Source of the DNA: Trebonia sp036501515
GTDB taxonomy: Bacteria > Actinomycetota > Actinomycetes > Streptosporangiales > Streptosporangiaceae
Direction of reading: 5' to 3'
NCBI GenBank assembly: GCA_036501515.1
Contig: DASYAD010000304.1
Location: 1-43,219, forward strand
Length of the DNA stretch: 43,219 bases
Made by a program: the position numbers and the translations under genes. Every line of letters starts with the position of its first letter. Positions within the stretch are counted from its first letter, which is position 1. Below the pieces are notes generated by a model. It saw only the letters and a program-made list of their open reading frames with translations. It was not told the origin of the DNA and ran no database searches. This document shows, piece by piece, positions 32,256-41,015 of the stretch.

Positions 32256-33469
32256 CCGAAGACACGGTGGGGATCGTCGGGGCCGGCATCGTCGGCCTCG
32301 CGGTCGCGCGCCAGCTGACGGCCGCGGGAGTGGCGGTCACGGTCTTCGAGAAGGAGGCCGCCGTCGCCAGGCACCAGACCGGGCACAACTCCGGGGTGGT
32401 GCACGCGGGCATCTACTACGCGCCCGGTTCCGCCAAGGCCCGGATGACCAGGCGCGGTGTCGGCCTGCTGAAGGCCTACTGCACCGAGAAGGGCCTGGTC
32501 TACGACGAGGTCGGCAAGCTGGTGGTCGCGCGCGACGAGGGCGAGGTGGTCAAGCTCCGCGAGCTTGAGCGCCGCTCGAAGATCAACCAGGTGCCGGGCC
32601 TCAAATGGCTCGACCAGGCCGGACTGCGCGAGTTCGAGCCAGACGTGGCGGGCGTGGCCGCGCTGCTGTCCCCCTCGACGGCGATCGTGGACTACCCGGC
32701 GATCGCCCGGTCCTTCGCCGCCGACGTGACCGCGGCAGGCGGGCAGGTGCTGCTCAGCACTCCGGTGACCGGGCTGCGGCTGACGGGCGCGGCCGACGGC
32801 GCGGTCGAGGTGACCACCCCCGGCCGCTCGTACCGCTTCGGCAGGCTCATCATCTGCGCCGGCCTGCAGGCCGACCTGCTGGCGGCCGCCGCCGGCGACA
32901 CCCGGGCACCGGAGATCGTCCCGTTCCGGGGCGAGTACCTGCGCCTCACGCCGCCGGCGGCGGCCCGGGTCAAGCGGATGATCTACCCGGTGCCCGACCC
33001 GCGCTACCCGTTCCTCGGCGTGCACCTGACGCCGCGGGTCGACGGGACCGCCGACCTAGGCCCGAACGCGGTGCTCGCCCTGGCCCGCGAGGGCTACCGG
33101 CGGACCGACGTCAGCCTGGCCGACCTGGCCAGGCTGGGCAAGTCGGGGGCGTTCTGGCGCCTCGCCCGCCAGCACTGGATGACCGGCGTGCGCGAGTACC
33201 GCGGGTCATTCATCAGGCGCGCCTACCTCGCCGAGGCCAGGACGTACCTCCCCTGGATCACCCTGGCCGACGTGACCAGCGCTCCCGCCGGCGTGCGGGC
33301 GCAGGCCGTCGATGCCAACGGCGGGCTGGTCGACGACTTCAGGATCAGCCAGACCGGGCCCGTCACCTCGATCCGCAACGCACCGTCGCCGGCCGCGACG
33401 GCCTCGATGGCGATTGCCGAGCACATCATCGAGGAACTCAAGCTCCCGTTCAGTAACGAAGAAAGGTAA
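32249..33469 (+). CDS. FAD-dependent oxidoreductase, L-2-hydroxyglutarate oxidase (LhgO)-like
   Basis: The 406-residue DAO-fold flavoprotein has VGIVGAGIVGLAVARQL for FAD binding. The HQTGHNSGVVHAGIYYAPGS segment is diagnostic of the LhgO group, as are GLVYDEVGKLVVA, PFRGEYLRLTP, YPVPDPRYPFLGVHLTPRVDG (split in two here by alignment) and a C-terminal RNAPSPAATASMAIAEHI. LhgO oxidises L-2-hydroxyglutarate to 2-oxoglutarate, feeding electrons to the membrane quinone pool. The operon context could mean a different 2-hydroxy acid substrate. GTG at 32249 overlaps the ALDH stop, indicating coupled translation. Confidence 0.9.
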   Translation: MVAEDTVGIVGAGIVGLAVARQLTAAGVAVTVFEKEAAVARHQTGHNSGVVHAGIYYAPGSAKARMTRRGVGLLKAYCTEKGLVYDEVGKLVVARDEGEVVKLRELERRSKINQVPGLKWLDQAGLREFEPDVAGVAALLSPSTAIVDYPAIARSFAADVTAAGGQVLLSTPVTGLRLTGAADGAVEVTTPGRSYRFGRLIICAGLQADLLAAAAGDTRAPEIVPFRGEYLRLTPPAAARVKRMIYPVPDPRYPFLGVHLTPRVDGTADLGPNAVLALAREGYRRTDVSLADLARLGKSGAFWRLARQHWMTGVREYRGSFIRRAYLAEARTYLPWITLADVTSAPAGVRAQAVDANGGLVDDFRISQTGPVTSIRNAPSPAATASMAIAEHIIEELKLPFSNEER

Positions 33470-33476
33470 CGCTTCC

Positions 33477-34349
33477 GTGTTCATTGTCGACACCCAGGTC
33501 CACATCTGGAAAGAAGAGACCCCCGACCGGCCGTGGATCCCCGGCGCCCGCGAGCGCATGCGCCTCAACGGGCACCGCGAGGCGGCCTTCACCTACCAGG
33601 AGTGCATCGGCCTGATGGACGAGGCCGGCGTGGACCGGGTGCTCATCGTCCCGCCGTCCTGGGAGGGCGACAGGATCGACTACGCCCTCGAGGCGTGCGA
33701 GGCCTACCCGGGCCGCTTCGGCATCATGGCCCGCGTGCCGCAGAACAAGCCGGTCGAGGGCGAGGCGCTGATGCGCGAGTACGCCCAGAACCCGCACGTC
33801 AAGGGCTGCCGGCTGACCTTCCACCGGCCGCAGGACCGTAACTGGATGATCGACGGCACCAACGACTGGTACTGGCCCCTCGCCGAGGAACTCGGCCTGG
33901 TCACCATGGTGCACGCGCCGATCTGGAAGGCCGAGCTCGGCCAGATCGCGGACCGGCACCCGAACCTGAAGATCATCATCGACCACATGGGCATCATGGC
34001 CCGCTGCGTCGACGACGCGATCGGCTACTGGGTCTCGGAAACCGCCGACTTGCACACGCACCCGAACATCTACGTGAAGATCTCGGCGCTGCCCGGCTAC
34101 TCCACCCAGCCGTTCCCCAACATGAACATCGCCAGGTACGTGCGCGAGATGGTCGACAAGATGGGTCCCGAGCGCTGCTTCTGGGGCACCGACCTGACCA
34201 GGCTCCTCGAGCACGGGCTCACCTACACCGACACGATCGAGCAGTTCACCAAGTACTACCCGTTCACCGAGGCCGAGCTCGAGTGGATCATGGGCCGCGG
34301 CATCTCCGAGTGCCTCGGCTGGCCCGTCCCGGCCAAGGTCGAGGGATGA
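33477..34349 (+). CDS. Amidohydrolase-2 family metal-dependent hydrolase
   Basis: The 290-residue TIM-barrel protein has FIVDTQVHIW at the first strand (D5, H9 as metal-binding candidates), VDRVLIVPPSW, MVHAPIWKAELGQI, NLKIIIDHMGIMA with a conserved His, and CFWGTDLTRL with the catalytic Asp. The family includes decarboxylases and lactone hydrolases of aromatic degradation such as LigW/LigY-, ACMSD- and sulfomuconolactonase-like enzymes. GAAAGG and GTG 33477-33479 mark the start 8 bases past LhgO. The last 4 bases overlap the TPP enzyme gene. The reaction is unknown. Confidence 0.87.
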   Translation: MFIVDTQVHIWKEETPDRPWIPGARERMRLNGHREAAFTYQECIGLMDEAGVDRVLIVPPSWEGDRIDYALEACEAYPGRFGIMARVPQNKPVEGEALMREYAQNPHVKGCRLTFHRPQDRNWMIDGTNDWYWPLAEELGLVTMVHAPIWKAELGQIADRHPNLKIIIDHMGIMARCVDDAIGYWVSETADLHTHPNIYVKISALPGYSTQPFPNMNIARYVREMVDKMGPERCFWGTDLTRLLEHGLTYTDTIEQFTKYYPFTEAELEWIMGRGISECLGWPVPAKVEG

Positions 34350-36178
34350 CGCAGGCCCCAGGCGGCCCCGCCGAGGGAGGCACGGACCCAGGCCGCATCC
34401 CCCTGGACGGGGGCGATGCGGTGCTCCAGGCCGCGACCGACCTGGGCGCCGACTACATCTTCTCGTCCGCCGGCTCCGAATGGGCGCCGGTGTGGGAGGC
34501 GCTTGCCCGTCGTGACGCGGCCGATGAGGCCGCGGCGGCGGGCGGGGCCGGGGCTTCCGGCGGGCACGGTGCTTCCGACGGGCACAGTGCTTCCGGCGGG
34601 CACAGTGCCGGCCCGCGGTACCTGGACCTGACCCATGAGACCCTCGCGGTCGCGATGGCCACCGGGTACGCCGTGGCGACCGGCCGCGGCCAGGTCGTGC
34701 TGCTGCACGCGGCGGCCGGGCTGCTGCAGGGGGCCAATGCCATCCACGGGGCGCTGCTCACCGGCGCGCCGATGGTGGTCTGCTCGGGCGAATCGACCGG
34801 GTACGGCGACGCGGCCGGGCCCGACCCCGGTTCGCAGTGGTACCGGAACCTGTCGGTCGTCGGCGGCCCTCAGGCCATCGCCGCCCCGTTCACCAAGTGG
34901 GCCAACGCCGCCGCCGACGTGTCGGTTCTCTACGGCATGATCAAGCGGGGCGGCGAGCTGGCCGCGCAGGCGCCGGCCGGACCGGTCTACGTCAACACGC
35001 CGGTCGAGGTGCTGCTCGCACCGTGGCGGCCGGCCGCGACCGGGCCCGTTCCAGCGACCCGGGTCAACGGCACGATGGCGGTGCCCGAGAACATCGAGAC
35101 CGCCGTCCGGCTGCTCGCCGCCGCGCAGCGGCCGGTGCTGGTGACCGAGACGGCGGGCCGTGACGCGGAAACGTTCGCGGCGCTTGTCGAGCTGGCCGGC
35201 CTGCTCGCCATCCCGGTGGTCGAGCCGCAGTCCGCGGTCAGCTCGAGCTTCCCGCGCAGCAGCCCGCTGCACGCGGGCGGCGAGCTCGGCCCGCTCGCGG
35301 CCGACGCGGACCTGGTCGTGCTGCTCGGCTGCCGGTCGCCCTGGTATCCGCCGAGCGCCAGGCAGGGCAACGCCACCGTCCTGGTGATCGACGAGGTGCC
35401 GCACCGGCCGCACATGGCCTACCAGGTACTCACGGCCGACCACTACGTCGGCGGCGCGGCCGCGCCCACGCTGCGGGCGATCACCGCCGGCCTGCGCGCG
35501 CACGGTATCGACGAGGAAGTCGTCGCGGCCAGGCGGAACCGGGTCACGGCGTCGCACGGCGCCGCCGACGCGGCCCGCAGGGACGCCGAGTCGAAGGCGC
35601 TGTCCGCCGCGGGCGGCCCGGTCGACCCGGCCGCCGTGGGGGCCACCCTGCGCGAGCTGATCGGCGACGACGCCGTGGTCATCGACGAGACGATCACCCA
35701 CAGCCGGACGCTGACCAGGCACCTGATGGCCGACACCCCCGGCCGGTACGCCTACGTGCAGGGCGGCCTCGGCCAGGGCCTCGGCGTCGCGCTCGGCACC
35801 AGGCTCGCCGTCGGCGACCGCTTGACGGTGCTGACCGTCGGCGACGGGACCTGGCTGTACAACCCCGTCCCGCAGGCGCTGATGGCGTCGGCGCAGTACG
35901 GGCTGCCGCTGCTCGTGGTGATCTTCAACAACAACAAGTACCTGTCCATGCGGTTCAACCTGACCCGGGCGTACCCGGAGGGCACGTACGTGACCAGGAA
36001 GAGCGGCTACGGCGTGGACCTGTCGGCGCAGCCCGACGCCGCGGCCGTGGCGGCCGCGGCGGGCGCGGCCGGCTTCACCGTGACCAGCACACCGGAACTC
36101 GCGCCCACGCTTGAGAAGGCGATCGCCGCCGTGCGGGCCGGCCAGACCGCGGTCGTCAACGTCCACCTAACTCGCTGA
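34346..36178 (+). CDS. Thiamine-diphosphate-dependent enzyme, acetolactate synthase-like
   Basis: The 610-residue protein has the three-domain order of the POX/ALS group. The N-terminal PYR domain has E98 in LTHETLAVAMATGYA for cofactor activation. A central domain is followed by the PP domain with the TPP motif GDGTWLYNP...NNNKYLS. Relatives include benzoylformate decarboxylase and oxalyl-CoA decarboxylase, so it may decarboxylate a 2-oxo acid made in the pathway. Residues 70-87 are a low-complexity insertion of three ASGGHS-like units encoded by an 18-bp tandem repeat. The ATG overlaps the amidohydrolase stop (ATGA). Confidence 0.87.
   Translation: MTQAPGGPAEGGTDPGRIPLDGGDAVLQAATDLGADYIFSSAGSEWAPVWEALARRDAADEAAAAGGAGASGGHGASDGHSASGGHSAGPRYLDLTHETLAVAMATGYAVATGRGQVVLLHAAAGLLQGANAIHGALLTGAPMVVCSGESTGYGDAAGPDPGSQWYRNLSVVGGPQAIAAPFTKWANAAADVSVLYGMIKRGGELAAQAPAGPVYVNTPVEVLLAPWRPAATGPVPATRVNGTMAVPENIETAVRLLAAAQRPVLVTETAGRDAETFAALVELAGLLAIPVVEPQSAVSSSFPRSSPLHAGGELGPLAADADLVVLLGCRSPWYPPSARQGNATVLVIDEVPHRPHMAYQVLTADHYVGGAAAPTLRAITAGLRAHGIDEEVVAARRNRVTASHGAADAARRDAESKALSAAGGPVDPAAVGATLRELIGDDAVVIDETITHSRTLTRHLMADTPGRYAYVQGGLGQGLGVALGTRLAVGDRLTVLTVGDGTWLYNPVPQALMASAQYGLPLLVVIFNNNKYLSMRFNLTRAYPEGTYVTRKSGYGVDLSAQPDAAAVAAAAGAAGFTVTSTPELAPTLEKAIAAVRAGQTAVVNVHLTR
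34553..34606. repeat. In-frame 18-bp tandem repeat inside the TPP-enzyme gene
   Basis: Three copies of GCTTCCGGCGGGCACAGT (34553, 34571, 34589; one or two changes each) encode ASGGHG, ASDGHS and ASGGHS. Copy number can change without breaking the frame. Confidence 0.85.
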
Positions 36179-36192
36179 ACTGGCCGGACGCG

Positions 36193-36218
36193 GGCCGGGC
36201 CGAACATGCGGCCCGGCC
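36193..36218 (+). terminator. Hairpin between TPP-enzyme and Ldh2-type genes
   Basis: GGCCGGGCCG (36193-36202), loop AACATG, CGGCCCGGCC (36209-36218): a perfect 10-bp stem in the 83-base gap. It may partly terminate transcription or stabilise the upstream mRNA segment, so the downstream gene may be expressed at a lower level. Confidence 0.55.
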
Positions 36219-36261
36219 GGCCGGGCGGTTGAAGCGGCCATACCAAACAGGAGGCTTACCG

Positions 36262-37356
36262 ATGTCTGAAGGAACGCCGGCGCCGGCACCGGCCGCGAAG
36301 GCACCGCCCGCGAAGGTGCTGGTCGGCGCCGAGGAGCTGAAGGCGCTCGTCGCCGGGATCTTCGCGGCCCGCGGCGCCCGGCCAGCCGACGCCGCCGCCG
36401 TGGCGGACGCGCTCGTCTGGGCCAACCTCCGCGGTGTCGACTCGCACGGGGTATCCCGGGTACCGCGGTACCTCGAGCTGTTCGACAAGGGCGAGTCGGT
36501 GCCGGCCGCGGTGCCGTCCGTGGAACGGCCGCGGGCCGCGATCGCGATCGTCGACGCGCACGCGGCGCCTGGACCAGTCGCGATGATCCGGGCCGCCGAC
36601 GAGGCGATCGCCGGCGCCCGTGAGTGCGGCATCGGCTGGGCCTCGGTCCGCGGGACCGTGCACACCGGTGCCATCGGCTACTACGCGAGCAGGATCGCCG
36701 ACGCGGGCATGGCCGCCGTCGGCGTGGTGGCCGGCGTGCCCAACATGGCCTACGCGGGTGCGAAGGGGGCCGCCGTCGCCACCAGCCCGCTGGCCGTGGC
36801 CGTGCCCGCGGGCAAGCACGAGGTGGTGCTGCTCGACATGGCCACCGCGGTGATGGCCCTGGGCCGGATCGCCCAGCTCAAGGCGGCGGGCAAGGAACTG
36901 CCGCCCGGCGTCGCGCTCACCGCGGACGGCGAGCCGACCACCGACCCCGCCCTGGCCAAGGTGCCGACCCCGGTCGGCGGGGCCAAGGGCGCGGGCATGT
37001 CCCTGGTCTTCGAGATGCTGGCCAGCGGCCTGGTCGCCAACCCGATCGTGCCGTCCTTCCATTCCGGCACGAAGGAAGGCAAGCGGCACAGGCAGAACGG
37101 GTTCCTGCTCGCCATCGATATCGCGGCGTTCCTGCCCGTCGCGGAGTTCACCGCGACGATCGACGACACGGTGGACGCGATCAAGTCGCTGCCTGCGGCC
37201 GAGGGCACCAGCGAGATCCTCGTTCCCGGCGAGCGCGGCCGCCGCACGGCGGTACAGCGGGGCGGCGGCGGTATCCCGCTCGGTCCCAAGGTCTGGCGCG
37301 AGCTGACCGAGATCGCCACCGGGCTGGACGTGCCGGTGCCCGCCCCGCTCGGTTAG
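36262..37356 (+). CDS. Ldh2/MDH2-type NAD(P)-dependent dehydrogenase
   Basis: The 364-residue member of the malate/L-lactate/ureidoglycolate dehydrogenase family (not the Rossmann-type LDH) has ANLRGVDSHGVSRVPRYLE with the conserved His, RGTVHTGAIGYYASRIADAGM, and the family close GGAKGAGMSLVFEMLASGL. The reaction is oxidation or reduction of a 2-hydroxy/2-oxo acid, which fits beside LhgO- and TPP-type enzymes. The N-terminus has an Ala/Pro linker before the core. CAGGAGG fixes ATG 36262. It closes the first plus-strand catabolic operon. Confidence 0.9.
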   Translation: MSEGTPAPAPAAKAPPAKVLVGAEELKALVAGIFAARGARPADAAAVADALVWANLRGVDSHGVSRVPRYLELFDKGESVPAAVPSVERPRAAIAIVDAHAAPGPVAMIRAADEAIAGARECGIGWASVRGTVHTGAIGYYASRIADAGMAAVGVVAGVPNMAYAGAKGAAVATSPLAVAVPAGKHEVVLLDMATAVMALGRIAQLKAAGKELPPGVALTADGEPTTDPALAKVPTPVGGAKGAGMSLVFEMLASGLVANPIVPSFHSGTKEGKRHRQNGFLLAIDIAAFLPVAEFTATIDDTVDAIKSLPAAEGTSEILVPGERGRRTAVQRGGGGIPLGPKVWRELTEIATGLDVPVPAPLG

Positions 37357-37366
37357 CCTGCCTCAG

Positions 37367-37414
37367 CGCTGCCAGGGCGGCCGGGCCGGGCCGCACCCGT
37401 TCTCCCTGGCAGCG
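37367..37414 (+). terminator. Terminator after the first catabolic operon
   Basis: CGCTGCCAGGG (37367-37377) and CCCTGGCAGCG (37404-37414) pair perfectly over 11 bp around a GC-rich 26-base loop with its own inverted GGCCGGG/CCGGGCC. It lies 10 bases past the Ldh2-type stop. Confidence 0.75.
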
Positions 37415-37432
37415 TCAATGCTGTGGTTAACT

Positions 37433-37454
37433 GGATGTGAATGCATTGGCATCC
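37433..37454. promoter_or_regulatory. Palindrome upstream of lysR
   Basis: GGATG-TG-AATGCATT-GG-CATCC: perfect outer arms and core with two mismatched steps. It is AT-richer than its surroundings and lies 137 bases before the LysR ATG. It is a candidate binding site for LysR or another regulator. Confidence 0.45.
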
Positions 37455-37590
37455 GAATGTGCTGATTAGCACCAGATGGCCAGCGAACTAAGGTTGACCG
37501 CCTGGGGACCACAGCAACCTTCGATACGGCCAGCGGCGTCTGGACAGAGACTCGATATTCGGCGCGTCCTCATCGTCGAGGGGTTGAGAG

Positions 37591-38544
37591 ATGGACCAGC
37601 TAACGATCATGCGCAGCTTCGTCGGCGTGACGAAGTCCCGCAGCTTCAGTCAGGCGGCGCGGCAGCTCGGCATCTCCGGCTCGCTGGTGTCACGGCACGT
37701 GGCCGAGCTCGAGCGCGCCCTTGGCGTGCACCTGGTCAACCGGACCGCGCGTACCATCAGCCTCACCGAAGCGGGCTCCAGGTACGCCGAGTTCGCCACC
37801 AGGATCATCGACGAGATCGACCGCGAAGAGACCCAGCTGCGCGGGCTGCGCGACAAGCCAGAAGGACAGCTCGCGATCATCAGCCCGAAGTGGATCGGCA
37901 GTAACGACGTCGGCGACGCGATCGTCGCGTTCTCGCTCAAGTACCCCAAGATCCGCATCAGGTTCGAGGTCGGCGGCATGTCCGAGCGCTCTTACGAGTT
38001 CCTCGACCAGGGATTCGACGTCGCGTTCCACACCAGGCACGTGCGCGACTGCAACCTGATGCTGCGGAAGATCGCCGACTTCAAGTTCGCGCTCTGCGCG
38101 GCGCCTGCCTACCTGAACCGGGCCGGACGGCCCGACCAGGTCGCAGACCTGTCGGAGCACGACTGCCTGGCCAACACCAACGACCCAATCTGGCACCTGA
38201 GCCAGGACGGGCACGACGTGCACCTGAAGATCAGCGAGCCGGTGTACTCGTCGAACAGCTACGTAACGCTCCGCAAGGCCGCCATCGCCGGCCGCGGCGT
38301 CGCGCTGCTGCCCATCCGCCTGGTCAGCGACGAGCTCGCCGACGGCACCCTGGTCAACGTCATCGACGACTGCGAAGTCCCGGACCGGCCGCTGTACGCA
38401 CTGCACTCGCCAGGCACCCAGACGACCGCCCGGGTCCGGCTGTTCCTCGACTTCGTCTCCGACTGGTTCCGCAAGCAGGCCCCCGCGCAGGTCCCCGCAC
38501 AGCAGCCGCAGAAGACCCAGCTCACCGCCGTCAAGTCCGCCTGA
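37591..38544 (+). CDS. LysR-family transcriptional regulator
   Basis: The 317-residue protein has the N-terminal winged HTH (MDQLTIMRSFVGVTKSRSFS, ARQLGISGSLVSRHVAELER, TISLTEAG) and a two-lobed effector domain (LAIISPKWIGSNDVGDAIVA, GFDVAFHTRHVRD, AAIAGRGVALLPIRLVSDEL). LysR proteins often activate aromatic catabolic genes upon binding a pathway intermediate. It lies between two catabolic gene sets on the same strand, so it could serve either or both. The ATG at 37591 follows GAGGGG. A Gln/Pro/Ala-rich tail of about 20 residues ends the protein. Confidence 0.9.
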   Translation: MDQLTIMRSFVGVTKSRSFSQAARQLGISGSLVSRHVAELERALGVHLVNRTARTISLTEAGSRYAEFATRIIDEIDREETQLRGLRDKPEGQLAIISPKWIGSNDVGDAIVAFSLKYPKIRIRFEVGGMSERSYEFLDQGFDVAFHTRHVRDCNLMLRKIADFKFALCAAPAYLNRAGRPDQVADLSEHDCLANTNDPIWHLSQDGHDVHLKISEPVYSSNSYVTLRKAAIAGRGVALLPIRLVSDELADGTLVNVIDDCEVPDRPLYALHSPGTQTTARVRLFLDFVSDWFRKQAPAQVPAQQPQKTQLTAVKSA

Positions 38545-38654
38545 CCGGGTCGCCTCCCCGGCGAATCCTGCACATTAAGGCTTCGGTTGCTGTCGAGCTA
38601 GCGCGTCTATGCTTCCAGCGAGCAAGCCCTTTTGAGCAGTCAGGAGACCGCTGT

Positions 38655-39572
38655 ATGACGGTCATGCGCGTGGAACGGGTCGTGTACGGCGTCCCCAACC
38701 TCGACGAGTGCGTTCGCTTCTTCGCCGACTTCGGTCTCGACCCGCTTGACGGGGGCGAGACGGCGGCCCGGTTCGCGACCCAGACAGGGCAGGTCGTCGA
38801 GTTGCGCGACGCCGATGACCCGAGCCTCCCCCCGCCGGTGCAGTCAGGTCCGACGCTGCGTGAGATCGTCTGGGGCGTCGACACCCAGGAGTCGCTGGAC
38901 AAGCTGGCGATGAACCTGCTGTCTGACCGGTCGATTTACACCGACGCGGACGGCACGGCGCACACGGTCGACGAGACCGGCTTCGGCGTCGGTCTGGCGG
39001 TCAGCCAGCCGGTCACCGGGCGGATGAATTACTCCGGCAGCAACCGGTCGGGCAACATCAACCGCTGGAACACCCCCCTGGCCCACCCGGGCCGGGTCAA
39101 GCCGCTGCGGCTGTGCCACGTGGCGCTCGACATCAAGAAGGAGGGCAGGGAGGAGGCGGTCGCGTTCTACACCGACCGGCTGGGCTTCCTGCCCACCGAC
39201 CGGCCTGCCAAGGTCGGCGTGTTCATGCGCGCGCCAGGCGACACCGATCACCACACGCTGCTGCTGTGCCACCGGCCCGACCGCAACCAAGTCAACCACT
39301 GCGCGTACGAGGTCGCCCGCGTCGACGAGGTGATCGTCGGGGCCAACGACATGATCGCCAACGGCTGGCACGAGGCCAGGCGGCTCGGCCGGCACACCGT
39401 CGGTTCGAACATCTTCCGGTTCATCCACGCGCCGTGCGGCGGCCGGGTCGAGTTCGCGGCTGACATGGACCGGGTCGACGAGACCTACGGTCCCAATGAC
39501 TACGAGGAAACTCCCCCGCACACGATCTGGACACTGCGGCTGGAGCGCGACGCGAAGGAAGGCGAGCACTAG
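38655..39572 (+). CDS. Type I extradiol ring-cleavage dioxygenase (VOC superfamily)
   Basis: The 305-residue protein has two VOC modules as in BphC/catechol 2,3-dioxygenases. The C-terminal module carries the metal triad: H155 (LCHVALDI), H215 (VNHCAYEV) and E266 (GRVEFAAD), with spacing close to H146, H210 and E260 of BphC. H200 and a terminal GPNDYEETPPHTIW also fit. It should open a catecholic ring between C2 and C3 using Fe(II) and O2. CAGGAGA precedes ATG 38655. The ALDH gene begins at the base after its stop. The substrate could be the diol left after O-demethylation. Confidence 0.9.
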   Translation: MTVMRVERVVYGVPNLDECVRFFADFGLDPLDGGETAARFATQTGQVVELRDADDPSLPPPVQSGPTLREIVWGVDTQESLDKLAMNLLSDRSIYTDADGTAHTVDETGFGVGLAVSQPVTGRMNYSGSNRSGNINRWNTPLAHPGRVKPLRLCHVALDIKKEGREEAVAFYTDRLGFLPTDRPAKVGVFMRAPGDTDHHTLLLCHRPDRNQVNHCAYEVARVDEVIVGANDMIANGWHEARRLGRHTVGSNIFRFIHAPCGGRVEFAADMDRVDETYGPNDYEETPPHTIWTLRLERDAKEGEH

Positions 39573-41015
39573 ATGCCGGACGAATATCCCGGAATCGCGC
39601 TGTACATCAACGGCGAGTCCGTACAGGGTGCCGGCGGCCGGGGGGACGACGTTGTCAACCCGGCCACCGAGGAGGTCATCGGCCGGGTGCCGTTCGCCGA
39701 GTCATCCGATGTGGACGCCGCGATCGCGGCGGCCAAGGCGGCGTTCCCGAAGTGGCGCGACGCCGGGCCTGACTTCCGGTCGGGCATCCTGCTCAAGGCC
39801 GCGGGGCTGCTGCACCAGCGGGCGGCCGAGATCGGCCGGGTGATGACCCTCGAGGAGGGCAAGCCGCTGGCCGAGGCGGCGGGCGAGGTGCACCGGGCCG
39901 CGACCGGACTGCAGTGGAACACTGAGGAAGGGCGCCGCGCCTACGGGCGGATCATCCCGTCAGGCCCGGACGAGATCCTGTCCGTGCGTACCGTGCCCGT
40001 CGGCCCGGTTGGCGCGTTCGTGCCGTGGAACTTTCCGGCCGGCGGCCCGATGCGGAAGATCTCGGCCGCCCTCGCGGCCGGCGACACGATCGTGATCAAG
40101 CCGTCAGAGGAAGTGCCCGGCACGGTCACGCTGATCGCCAGGGCCTTCGCCGACGCCGGGCTGCCGCCGGGCGTGCTCAACGTGCTCTTCGGCGTGCCCG
40201 ACGAGATCTCCCGCCAGATCATCCCCGACCCCGCGATCCGTTTCATCGCGTTCACCGGCTCGATCCCGGTCGGCAAGCACCTCGCCGGGCTCGCCGCCAC
40301 GGTGATGAAGCCGGTGCACATGGAGCTCGGCGGCCACGCGCCGGTCATCGTCTGCGCCGACACCGACCCGGTGAAGGCGGCCAAGTCGGCTGTCCGGGCC
40401 AAGATCGTCAACGCCGGGCAGGTCTGCACGTCGCCGAGCCGGTTCCTGGTCGACCGGCGCGTCTACGACGCGTTCACCGAGGCCTTCACCGAGGCGATGA
40501 CCGCCATCAAGGTCGGCAACGGCCTCGACGAAGGCGTGCAGATGGGCCCGATGGTCAGTCACCGGCGGCTGGCGGCGGTCAGCAAGCTCATCGACGACGC
40601 CGTCAGCCACGGTGCCAAGGTCGCCGCGGGCGGCCGGGAAATCGACGGCAAGGGCTTCTTCTACCAGCCGACCGTGCTGACCGACGTGCCCGCCGACGCC
40701 GCCATCCTCAGCGAGGAGCCGTTCGGCCCGGTGGCGCCCGTCGCCGCCTTCGACGACCTGGACGAGGCGCTTGAGGTCGCTAACTCGCTGCCGTTCGGCC
40801 TGGCTGCCTACGCCTACACCGACTCGGCCGCGACGGCGGAGAAGCTGATCGCCGGGTACGAGGCGGGGATCCTGTCGATCAACCACTGCGGCGGCTCGCT
40901 GCCGCAGGCGCCCTCCGGCGGATTCAAGGAGAGCGGCTACGGCCGCGAGGGCGGTCCCGAAGGGCTCGAGGGCTACCTGGTCACCAAGCGCGTCTCGCAC
41001 AAGCTCAAGCCATGA
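39573..41015 (+). CDS. NAD-dependent aldehyde dehydrogenase, succinate-semialdehyde type
   Basis: The 480-residue enzyme is of full length: LYINGESVQ opening, PWNFPAGGPMRKISAALAAG, cofactor-binding KPSEEVPG, catalytic E251 (HMELGGHAP) and C285 (GQVCTSPSR), and a C-terminal GGFKESGYGREGG. It is closest in pattern to succinate-semialdehyde or 2-hydroxymuconate-semialdehyde-type dehydrogenases. In the meta-cleavage operon, oxidation of the ring-fission semialdehyde is the natural role. Start ATG 39573 follows the dioxygenase stop without a gap; the stop overlaps the FAH gene by 4 bases. Confidence 0.9.
   Translation: MPDEYPGIALYINGESVQGAGGRGDDVVNPATEEVIGRVPFAESSDVDAAIAAAKAAFPKWRDAGPDFRSGILLKAAGLLHQRAAEIGRVMTLEEGKPLAEAAGEVHRAATGLQWNTEEGRRAYGRIIPSGPDEILSVRTVPVGPVGAFVPWNFPAGGPMRKISAALAAGDTIVIKPSEEVPGTVTLIARAFADAGLPPGVLNVLFGVPDEISRQIIPDPAIRFIAFTGSIPVGKHLAGLAATVMKPVHMELGGHAPVIVCADTDPVKAAKSAVRAKIVNAGQVCTSPSRFLVDRRVYDAFTEAFTEAMTAIKVGNGLDEGVQMGPMVSHRRLAAVSKLIDDAVSHGAKVAAGGREIDGKGFFYQPTVLTDVPADAAILSEEPFGPVAPVAAFDDLDEALEVANSLPFGLAAYAYTDSAATAEKLIAGYEAGILSINHCGGSLPQAPSGGFKESGYGREGGPEGLEGYLVTKRVSHKLKP

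Noticed and set aside
34256..36166. Minus-strand open frame of 636 codons
   Set aside because: Antisense to the TPP-enzyme gene. Its composition is that of a GC-rich shadow frame with no family motif.
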